5,860 nt of DNA from Spirochaetales bacterium (GTDB lineage: Bacteria > Spirochaetota > Spirochaetia > SZUA-6 > DRHE01), in NCBI GenBank assembly GCA_023136785.1, contig JAGLQP010000135.1, positions 1-5,860 on the forward strand, given 5' to 3'. The notes under the pieces were generated by a model. That model did not search any database, had not been told where the DNA came from, and worked only from the letters and a program-made list of their open reading frames with translations. Positions 1 to 5,860 of the stretch are shown here, piece after piece; within the stretch, counting starts at the first letter, position 1; each line of letters opens with the position of its first letter. The position numbers and the translations under genes were made by a program.

Positions 1-684
1 CTGGAAAAGGCTTCCCGACAAGCAGGGGTGTTTTGGGTCGGAGGCCATACGGAAGTCACCTCGGCGGTGAACAGAATTATCATCTCCGCCCAAGCGCTTG
101 GTTTCCTGCGGGGGAAGCCCACCAAAACTTCGGATGCCCGTCCCGGTGAGTCGCTGGTGATGAGCAAATGGACAGCTCTGGAGGCAACCACCCTGATCGC
201 GCGAGAGAAACCGGAGGTGAGCAGGAAACTCCTTGGGCAGGAGGGCCGCCGCGAGGTGCTGGGCTGGCTGTTCGAACCGGGGATATCGATCATGAAGGAG
301 GGGCAGATCTTAAGCGGGATGCGGCTGAGCGCAGCCCACGATCCCACCGAAGGCGGGATAGCGACCGGGATTCACGAGATTGCCGAACGTTCAGGAGTGG
401 GGGTCCGGCTGTTTCGGGACAAAATACCCATTCGCCGGGAAACGGAGGTCCTCTGCGAACATTTTGGACTCGACCCGCTCGGAGCCCTCAGTTCGGGGGT
501 GTTCCTCTTTACAGCCACTGCTCCGGAAGCCCAAAAAGCCTGTCGGGCTCTGAACCGGCGGGGTGTTCCGGCGGCAGTGATCGGCGAGACTACAGCTCAA
601 AGCGGCTCCGTAGAACTGATCGACGGCGGGCAAAGCACGCCCCTGCCCCTGTTCACCCGGGATGAGATCATCAAACTCTCCTGA
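1..684 (+). CDS. AIR synthase-related (HypE/PurM-like) protein, 3' part
   Basis: The frame is open from base 1 (LEKASRQAG before a possible internal GTG at 28), so the gene enters from the left and 227 residues are visible, ending at TGA 682-684. Motifs in window numbering are GGHTEVT (14-20), SKWTALEATTLIA (55-67), HDPTEGGIATGIHEIAE (113-129) and DPLGALSSGVFLF (158-170). These match the AIR-synthase-related proteins often annotated as hydrogenase maturation factors, a branch of the PurM/ThiL/SelD/HypE superfamily that binds ATP and makes acyl- or aminyl-phosphate intermediates. The visible part covers the end of the N-terminal PurM-like domain and the C-terminal domain. Canonical HypE ends in a conserved Cys that is carbamoylated and dehydrated for hydrogenase cyanide ligands. 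This protein ends DEIIKLS and has no such Cys, so the classic HypE reaction is unlikely and the true substrate is unknown. HDPTEGG argues against ThiL. No hydrogenase genes are in view. Family assignment is confident; function is not. Confidence 0.85.
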   Translation: MEKASRQAGVFWVGGHTEVTSAVNRIIISAQALGFLRGKPTKTSDARPGESLVMSKWTALEATTLIAREKPEVSRKLLGQEGRREVLGWLFEPGISIMKEGQILSGMRLSAAHDPTEGGIATGIHEIAERSGVGVRLFRDKIPIRRETEVLCEHFGLDPLGALSSGVFLFTATAPEAQKACRALNRRGVPAAVIGETTAQSGSVELIDGGQSTPLPLFTRDEIIKLS

Positions 685-710
685 CAGATCACGGATGTCC
701 CTAGCTATCC
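685..710. other. 26-base convergent intergenic gap
   Basis: This is the only non-coding stretch in the window. It separates the TGA of the + strand gene from the TAA of the - strand TPR gene. I see no GC-rich stem followed by a T run in it or just past either stop codon, so no intrinsic terminator can be supported by eye. Confidence 0.8.
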
Positions 711-2468
711 TTATCGGCGCACGGTGTAGATCCTTTCGATAACAGCGCGGGCCAAGGCAGCGGCTTGCCGACGGGACCTGCCCTGTTCGAGGGCGAAGGA
801 TTCTGAGAAGATCAGGCGACCCTGCTCACCCTCACGAAGACTCACCAGTACACGATCATCGGTCTCCCTCTCCAGGGAAAGCTGGTATCGGAATCCCTCG
901 ACCTCATCCACAACAGATGCGATCTCCGATCCCGACTTTTTGAGAAAAACCACGGTGCGCCGCAGAACCTTATCGCCTCTACTGTCGATGCTGAGGGCCA
1001 GTGGCAGAGCGAAACCGTACTGCAGCAACCCGCCGGGATTCAGCTGGTACAGGCGGTTCAGGTCCTTCCGGAGTTCAGGACTTTTTTCTTTCAGAAGAGG
1101 GATCAAGTAGCGCAGGGAGTCGAAAATCCCCTCCTGCTCCCAAAAAGAGTCTAAACCCTCGATCGACCGCTGTAGAAGCTCCCGGCTGCCCCGGATCTTG
1201 CCCTCCTCCTGCCGGTAGTACAGTGCCGCATGGGGGGAAACCTGAACCTCCATATCGCGAGCCAGCTTGAGATACTTCAGGGCAACCCGCTTATAACGCT
1301 CGTTTCCTCTGTAGAACTCCCAGTACGCATCGAGGAAGTTTTTCTCCTGGAGGTAGGACCGACCGACCCTCAGGGAATACAGCCACAGCTTCTGTCGATG
1401 GTAATAGGCCTTCAGCCTATACTCGAAAGTACGGAAGATCCTCCGGGCAAATTCGAGAATCCCGATCCGCGGCTGGGCTCGCTGGCTTCGGGCGAGCCCG
1501 CTGTATACATCGGCGAGGATTTCGTGCACGTCCTTGAGGTGCCGTTCCACATCGGTTCCATAGTAGTACAGCCAGGCCAGATCCTGGGACCCCAGCACCT
1601 CCTCGCCGTAGCGCCGAGCCAGCTCCAGCATCCCGAACTTCTGGTACAGCATCGCCAGGTTCACCTTGCTCAACGGAGTGGTATCCTTAGTCCTTGCCAG
1701 CTGATACTCCGACAGAGCCCGAGAAAATTCCAGGCGGGATTGAAACAGCTCGCCTCTGGCCAGATGACCCGGCGCCCGATCGGACATTTGTATCGATTCC
1801 TCGGTATAACGCAGGGCAGAATTGAAATTGTAGAAGCTGTGTTCGAGAAGGGATAGGTTGTAGTAAGCCACCGAGGCGAAGTATAAATCTTCCCCCGTCA
1901 GAGCGTCCTCGATAGCCTTGAGGTAGAATATTTTCGAGTTCTCGTAGTCGTACATTCCCGAGTAGAGGGTTCCCAAGGTCATGTAGATGCCTCGGTCCGG
2001 GCCGAAACGCTCGAGGGCTTCCAGAAGCAGCTCTTCCCCCTTGTCCAGCTGGTGGGTCTTGAAGTACATCCAGCCCAGGTCATCGATCGAAGAAACGCTC
2101 TCCGGATAAAGCTCGAGGATCCGCTCCAGGGTGGCAATGGATTCCTGCTCCTGATTCAACTTCCCGTAGCAGCGGGATACCTGGACAAGACTCAGGAAGT
2201 CCTCCCCCTCCTTCTCCCCTGCGCTCAGGTATTCCTCCAGAGCCAGCTTGTACAGCTCCTTGTCGTAATACAGGTCTGCCAGCAACAGGTTGAGTTTAGC
2301 CGCGTCGGGAAACCGCTGTTTGCCTTCTTCGATAATCCGCACAGCGGTCTCGTAATTCTCTGCGTCTATCGCTTCCCTGGCCTGTTCGTAGTACCGGTCC
2401 AGGCTCTGCTGTTCCTGGGACACAGCTTGGGGGCAAACCAACAGCAATAGACAGACAAGCAGAGTCAT
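711..2468 (-). CDS. Secreted TPR protein with unrecognised C-terminal domain
   Basis: This is a 585-residue protein. I chose the ATG at 2468 because AAGGGG lies 5 bases upstream and the ATG overlaps the preceding stop as TGATG. The frame extends to a GTG at 2537, but that start has no Shine-Dalgarno and would overlap the upstream gene by 70 bases. The N-terminus (MTLLVCLLLLVCPQAVSQE) looks like a signal peptide with a hydrophobic core and likely cleavage near 17-19, though it lacks the usual Lys/Arg n-region. TPR-like helix pairs run from about 22 to 290, for example YYEQAREAIDAENYETAVRII, LLLADLYYDKELYKLALEEY, IDDLGWMYFKTHQLDKGEELL, MTLGTLYSGMYDYENSKIFY and VNLAMLYQKFGMLELARRY. A more divergent helical part rich in Tyr and Arg covers about 300-475. 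Residues 483-560 look beta-rich and are followed by a helix (565-583); I do not recognise this domain. As the last gene of the operon it is probably an extracytoplasmic scaffold or partner for the transglutaminase domain. That role is inferred from context only. Confidence 0.88.
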   Translation of the reverse strand: MTLLVCLLLLVCPQAVSQEQQSLDRYYEQAREAIDAENYETAVRIIEEGKQRFPDAAKLNLLLADLYYDKELYKLALEEYLSAGEKEGEDFLSLVQVSRCYGKLNQEQESIATLERILELYPESVSSIDDLGWMYFKTHQLDKGEELLLEALERFGPDRGIYMTLGTLYSGMYDYENSKIFYLKAIEDALTGEDLYFASVAYYNLSLLEHSFYNFNSALRYTEESIQMSDRAPGHLARGELFQSRLEFSRALSEYQLARTKDTTPLSKVNLAMLYQKFGMLELARRYGEEVLGSQDLAWLYYYGTDVERHLKDVHEILADVYSGLARSQRAQPRIGILEFARRIFRTFEYRLKAYYHRQKLWLYSLRVGRSYLQEKNFLDAYWEFYRGNERYKRVALKYLKLARDMEVQVSPHAALYYRQEEGKIRGSRELLQRSIEGLDSFWEQEGIFDSLRYLIPLLKEKSPELRKDLNRLYQLNPGGLLQYGFALPLALSIDSRGDKVLRRTVVFLKKSGSEIASVVDEVEGFRYQLSLERETDDRVLVSLREGEQGRLIFSESFALEQGRSRRQAAALARAVIERIYTVRR

Positions 2469-4633
2469 CAAAACCCCTTGTCTATCACATTGATCGGATT
2501 GAGAAAACCAAGGATGCGGCGGGACAGAGAAAAGCACCGGTGCAATGAAAGGATGAACTCCCGGCGTGTTTCCCGAGCCCTGCTGAAATCCGCAACTCCA
2601 AAAGTATCGCCAAACACAGCCTGGAGATAAGCCTGGACCCAGGAAGAGAGACGAAGCGGATATCGGCCTTCAACCCGCTGAGCATATTCCAACAGAGATT
2701 CTTCCCCGGATTTTTTCAGCCCCAAACCCTCCAGCCTGACTCGGGTTGCCGCAAACAGATGTTTGATCTTTCCTCGCTGAGTCGCCGAAAAAAGGGCTCG
2801 CAAGAGCGGGAAGGATTTTAAGATTCCAATAACGAGCAGGTAAAGAGCGGGGAGGGTCACGTACCACAGGCGAGCGACAAACATCAATCCCCTGATCAAT
2901 TCTCCCCCCAGCAGGCGAACTCTGTCTTCTACTTCTATCGACTGGGGCTCCTGTTCCTCGAGATTGTGCTGGTTTTTCAAGATTTCCTCGAGCAGCCGGG
3001 CAAAGGTCTCGAAATCAAATCCGAACTGGATCGTGTATTCCTCCCCCGGGGCGATGACTTGGGAAGAAGGATCGAACTCGATCCATCCGTAATCTCCGAA
3101 ATAGACCTCCACCCAGGCATGAGCCTGAAAGGCCCGGACCTCGTAGAAATTGAGCACCTCGGTTGCCGGATCCACATAGAAACCCACGGCTACCCTGGCC
3201 GGGATGCCCAAGCTGCGACAGAGCAGGGCCATGGAAAAGGCGAAGTAAGAGCAGTAACCCTTCTTGCTGGAATAGAGGAAGTGGGACAGCTGATCCCCGT
3301 CTGCCGCCAAACCCGGGGAAAGGGAGTAGTAGTAGTTGTCCTTCAGATAATCGTGAATCCGCAGCACCGCCTTGAGGCGATCAAGCTCCCCGGAAGGCCG
3401 GACCCCGCCTTCAGCTACTGTGGTGATTTGTTCGGCCAGCTCCCGGATGCGCGGATCCGCGCCGTAATCTGTGTAGATTTTGACCTGCTCCGGGCTGAGA
3501 GCTGCGATTTCAGTCGACGCCAGCTCCTCCAGACCGGCATCGCTGACTCGGGAGACCACTCTGTAGATGCGCAGAAAAGAAGAGGCGTCCCAGTTGGTCA
3601 GAGGCGCCACCCGTAACGGATAGTTCATTCCAATCAGCGAGGTGGGATCGAAGTTGACAAAGAAGTATTCCTGTATGACCTCCTGCCGGGCCAGATAACC
3701 GGGGTCGGGGAACTGTTCCGGGGAATCGGGCACGGTCACGGGCAGGTCTTCCCAACCTCTGCGGCCATCGGGACGATGAAAGAAGCCCCGTCGCCTGTCG
3801 TACCCGGAGAGAATATAGCGGCGCAGGAGGATCCTCTCCGCCGGACCCTGCTTGCGAAACAGGAGAATCAGATCGTCGGACATCTCGATCTCGCTCTCCA
3901 GCTTGATATACTGGGAGAAATCGAAGCGAAACAGTGTCGGCTTCATCAGCCCGCCTCCCAGCCGAACCGCACCCTGGTTATATTGCCCGAGTATAAAGAG
4001 AAGCAGGAGAAGAAGAAGCGGCAGGAATACCCATACAAAGGAGACGACAGATCGGAGAGTTCCTTTCCAAGTACCTGCTTGGCCTTGCTCCCGAATCCGG
4101 ACTAAAACCATCAGTGTAATGGACAGGAAAAGGAATCCGAAGACGCTGTAGGACAGCAGGGAAGGGTGCCGATAGAGGGTGATCTCATAGTTGCCCTGCG
4201 GCCAAAACACGGCCAGCAGAAGCAGGGCATCGAAGCCTGCCTCCCAGCGTACGAAGCGGGGATAACGAAGAGAAAGCAGGTTGAACAGCCAGACAACCAT
4301 CCAGGGAAGCAGGCCGGGGAAAAAATCCTTGTCGAAATAGAAGAACAGAAAGTCCGTGTGCGGACCCGGAGAGAGGGTTGCCTGGAGCCGAAACACGAGG
4401 AAGAACAGCAGACGCAGACAGAAGACGGTCAGGAAAAAGAGCAACCCGGCCGCCCATAGACGCAGCCGGAGTCTGTCCATCCACAGGGCAAGCAACACGG
4501 AAAGCACAAACCCGACGCTCAAGAATATCAGATCGAGGTCGGAACGAAGGTACAGATAGGAATGGAAAAACAGGAAGTAGAGGAGGAGATTTCGTACGAC
4601 GAAGATCCCCAGATTCACCTTAAATTGTTTCAA
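2468..4633 (-). CDS. TgpA-type membrane transglutaminase-like protein
   Basis: About 721 residues (722 if the first of two tandem TTG codons at 4636 is used; numbering below follows 722). Hydrophobic segments lie near 9-29, 33-52, 58-83, 107-123, 134-147, 160-180 and 196-218. A soluble region of about 370 residues follows, then one more membrane segment near 588-607 and a C-terminal tail of about 115 residues. The transglutaminase core has the full triad: Cys462 in KKGYCSYFAFSMALLCRSLGIPARVAVGF (458-486), His506 in FQAHAWVEVYF (503-513) and Asp522 in WIEFDPSS (518-525). Seven N-terminal helices would put this core outside the membrane and the tail inside. The tail motif LLEYAQRVEGRYP (648-660) recalls the DUF4129 region of TgpA-like proteins. 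Family members have a papain-like fold and may act as proteases or cross-linking enzymes; the substrate here is unknown. TTG 4633 is preferred as start because GGAAGG sits 6 bases upstream. A GTG at 4618 is possible but lacks such a site. The start overlaps the end of the DUF58 gene and the stop overlaps the TPR gene start. Confidence 0.93.
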   Translation of the reverse strand: MKQFKVNLGIFVVRNLLLYFLFFHSYLYLRSDLDLIFLSVGFVLSVLLALWMDRLRLRLWAAGLLFFLTVFCLRLLFFLVFRLQATLSPGPHTDFLFFYFDKDFFPGLLPWMVVWLFNLLSLRYPRFVRWEAGFDALLLLAVFWPQGNYEITLYRHPSLLSYSVFGFLFLSITLMVLVRIREQGQAGTWKGTLRSVVSFVWVFLPLLLLLLLFILGQYNQGAVRLGGGLMKPTLFRFDFSQYIKLESEIEMSDDLILLFRKQGPAERILLRRYILSGYDRRRGFFHRPDGRRGWEDLPVTVPDSPEQFPDPGYLARQEVIQEYFFVNFDPTSLIGMNYPLRVAPLTNWDASSFLRIYRVVSRVSDAGLEELASTEIAALSPEQVKIYTDYGADPRIRELAEQITTVAEGGVRPSGELDRLKAVLRIHDYLKDNYYYSLSPGLAADGDQLSHFLYSSKKGYCSYFAFSMALLCRSLGIPARVAVGFYVDPATEVLNFYEVRAFQAHAWVEVYFGDYGWIEFDPSSQVIAPGEEYTIQFGFDFETFARLLEEILKNQHNLEEQEPQSIEVEDRVRLLGGELIRGLMFVARLWYVTLPALYLLVIGILKSFPLLRALFSATQRGKIKHLFAATRVRLEGLGLKKSGEESLLEYAQRVEGRYPLRLSSWVQAYLQAVFGDTFGVADFSRARETRREFILSLHRCFSLSRRILGFLNPINVIDKGF
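2474..2479 (-). promoter_or_regulatory. Shine-Dalgarno AAGGGG deciding the TPR gene start
   Basis: AAGGGG is followed by a 5-base spacer (TTTTG) and ATG 2468. It is built from the last codons (Lys-Gly) of the transglutaminase gene. It supports the ATG at 2468 over the GTG at 2537. Confidence 0.7.
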
Positions 4634-5860
4634 CAAAAACCTTCCGCTTTCCCCTTCGACTCCACCGGCTTACCTCCTGGTTCAGCACCTCCCGAAACGC
4701 CTGCAGCTCCTCCGGATCGATGAGTCCCGACGATCTCAATTCTTCCACTGGAGGGCGAAGCACCAAGTACCGAAGTCCCCGCCCGGCGACCTTTTCCTCA
4801 GGGGCTGACAAATCGTGGAGGAACAGCTGCACGTTCCAACCACGGGTCTCCAGCTCGCTCAACAGTCGAGACAGGTTTCCCGATCCGGGAGAAGAGTACA
4901 GCAGGACCTGGCGATACCGCTGCCCCGGCAGTTCGAGGGCATACCTGTCGCTCCACCACAACCCCGCCAGGAAACCGAGCAGCTCTCTGTTTTTCTCCAG
5001 CGTGATCTCCCGCGGCGCTCCCGCTTCGCTGGTTGCAAAGAAGACCTGAAATCCACGGCCAACCAACTCCAATACGGTGGCGGCACAGCGCTCCACCAGA
5101 CCGTCCAGATAATCGGCTTCAACCTGTTTCGGAACCGCCGGAGAGGGCGCTGCATCGAGGATCACGAGAAACCGGGATTCCGGCGGGGGTGTCTCTTCGC
5201 CTATGCGAAGGAACAGCTCGGAAGTATGGGCAAACACCTTCCAGTGGACCTTGCGGATATCGTCGCCGGGGAAATACTTGCGTATCTCAAGAAGCTCTTC
5301 GCTTCTTCTCCTTCTTCTTCTCTTCTTTTCCTCCTCCCCTCCCTCCTGGCTCGGGGGCCTTCTGTCCTGTTCGGGCTGTACCGAGGGGTACACGCGGAGC
5401 CTCTCCGTCAGGGGAATCGGTACAGAAGAACGGATGAAACCGAGCAGATCTCGAACAGTAATGTGCGCCTCCCGGACGAGGTAGGAGCCCCGGTAACGGG
5501 GTGAAAATTCAATGGTTTTGCGGTTTCTACCGCCAACGAAATCGGTTTTCAAGCGCATAGATTCTCTGCCCAGCCAGTCAAGAGATATTTCAAAACCGAT
5601 TTTCATTCCGGGGGCGCTGCGGCGGGGAATGTCCGCCTTGACCTCTGCCCTTGTCGAGCTTTGAGGAAACACACCGTCCGCCGGCAGCGTGAAATCTACG
5701 GGATCCGGAACCTTGGCAAAGTAGCAACGCAAAATCCACAGAGTGATGCGGCCGGCGCCGAGGCAGTAGAGAGCGAGCAGCGTTAAGGCGCTTCCCCACA
5801 GAAGTGCCGCCAACTCCATGCGCAGCACTCCCACGACTAAGATCACCAGGGAAAGGGAAA
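4620..5860 (-). CDS. DUF58 (vWA-like) membrane-anchored protein, probably 5'-partial
   Basis: The frame stays open to the right edge (SLSL precedes a GTG at 5846), so the true start may lie outside. Internal options are GTG 5846 (no clear Shine-Dalgarno; 408 residues, used for numbering) and ATG 5819 (GGGAG 8 bases upstream). The N-terminal 1-43 is hydrophobic, as in the membrane anchor or hairpin usual for DUF58 proteins. A beta-rich region (about 50-155) follows. The DUF58 signature is at 184-217: ELLEIRKYFPGDDIRKVHWK followed by VFAHTSELFLRIGEE, matching the family pattern R-x-Y-x-PGD-D-x-R-x-I-H-W-K. A vWA-like segment begins at FLVILDAAPS (226-235); its metal site is degenerate (D-x-A-x-S). 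An acidic-then-basic insert, GGEEEKKRRRRRR (169-181), sits just before the DUF58 signature. DUF58 proteins are normally encoded beside MoxR AAA+ ATPases and are thought to work with them. The MoxR gene would be expected upstream, beyond the right edge. The gene ends at TAA 4620-4622 inside the start of the transglutaminase gene. Confidence 0.92.
   Translation of the reverse strand, partial: SLSLVILVVGVLRMELAALLWGSALTLLALYCLGAGRITLWILRCYFAKVPDPVDFTLPADGVFPQSSTRAEVKADIPRRSAPGMKIGFEISLDWLGRESMRLKTDFVGGRNRKTIEFSPRYRGSYLVREAHITVRDLLGFIRSSVPIPLTERLRVYPSVQPEQDRRPPSQEGGEEEKKRRRRRRSEELLEIRKYFPGDDIRKVHWKVFAHTSELFLRIGEETPPPESRFLVILDAAPSPAVPKQVEADYLDGLVERCAATVLELVGRGFQVFFATSEAGAPREITLEKNRELLGFLAGLWWSDRYALELPGQRYRQVLLYSSPGSGNLSRLLSELETRGWNVQLFLHDLSAPEEKVAGRGLRYLVLRPPVEELRSSGLIDPEELQAFREVLNQEVSRWSRRGKRKVFVETI
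4640..4645 (-). promoter_or_regulatory. Shine-Dalgarno-like GGAAGG for the transglutaminase gene
   Basis: GGAAGG lies 3 bases before TTG 4636 and 6 bases before TTG 4633, inside the DUF58 coding end (Arg-Lys-Val). The spacing favours TTG 4633. No comparable site precedes the GTG at 4618. Confidence 0.5.
5302..5347 (-). repeat. 46-base uninterrupted homopurine tract (coding strand)
   Basis: The + strand is pure C/T from 5302 to 5347, so the coding strand is pure A/G. It encodes the Glu/Lys/Arg-rich insert of the DUF58 protein around residues 168-182. All six consecutive Arg codons (residues 176-181) are AGA or AGG. The tract contains several GGAGG/GGGAGG strings that resemble Shine-Dalgarno sites. 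Confidence 0.95.

Noticed and set aside
28..30. GTG at 28 as the start of the HypE-like gene
   Set aside because: The frame is open to base 1 and the family has a long N-terminal domain before GGHTEVT, so this GTG is internal.
168..665. Overlapping + strand frame inside the HypE-like gene
   Set aside because: It is an out-of-frame shadow rich in Arg, Gly and Ser, whereas the main frame carries the conserved family motifs.
1..684. ThiL or PurM identity for the first gene
   Set aside because: The HDPTEGG and DPLGALSSG segments fit the HypE-like AIR-synthase-related group, not the typical ThiL or PurM motifs, and no thiamine or purine genes are adjacent.
2400..2468. Possible lipoprotein signal in the TPR protein (LLLLVC at residues 7-12)
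   Set aside because: The residue before the Cys is Val, which does not fit the usual lipobox (Gly, Ala or Ser at -1), and the segment also lacks a basic n-region. A cleavable signal peptide near residues 17-19 is at least as likely.
4815..5504. Long + strand open frame opposite the DUF58 gene (229 codons), with others at 1230-1856 and 2966-3616 opposite the TPR and transglutaminase genes
   Set aside because: They are antisense to genes with clear domain motifs. Their translations show no recognisable domain and are of low-complexity composition (the polypyrimidine tract gives runs of Ser/Leu/Pro). There is no evidence of their own start sites.

Overview
The window holds four protein-coding genes and almost no intergenic DNA. 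It looks like chromosomal DNA of a moderately GC-rich bacterium (roughly mid-50s % GC by eye). There is no rRNA, tRNA, CRISPR array or insertion sequence. The gene set fits a free-living, perhaps anaerobic bacterium. The style of the TPR protein next to a transglutaminase reminds me of spirochaetes, but that is a weak impression and not a taxonomic call.

Positions 1-684 (+ strand) hold the 3' part of a gene for an AIR-synthase/HypE-related protein. Its start lies left of the window. The conserved family segments are visible (GGHTEVT, KWTALEAT, HDPTEGG, DPLGALSSG). The C-terminal cysteine that defines catalytic HypE is absent.

After a 26-base convergent gap, the rest (711-5860) is one tightly packed operon on the - strand. 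Read in transcription order it encodes: (1) a DUF58 protein with a vWA-like domain, running off the right edge; (2) a polytopic membrane transglutaminase-like protein of TgpA type with an intact Cys-His-Asp triad; (3) a secreted TPR protein with a C-terminal domain I do not recognise. Genes 1 and 2 overlap by about 14 bases and genes 2 and 3 by one base (TGATG). The Shine-Dalgarno-like sequence of each downstream gene lies inside the end of the gene before it, so the three are very probably translationally coupled.

The arrangement is the known MoxR-DUF58-transglutaminase type of cluster. The MoxR AAA+ ATPase would be expected just beyond the right edge. A reasonable model is a MoxR ATPase acting on the cytoplasmic DUF58 domain, a membrane protein displaying a papain-like transglutaminase fold outside the membrane, and a TPR scaffold in the same compartment. 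The substrate is unknown. The less explained parts are the TPR protein's C-terminal domain, a degenerate metal-binding motif in the DUF58 protein, and a 46-base homopurine tract that encodes a Glu/Lys/Arg-rich insert in it.
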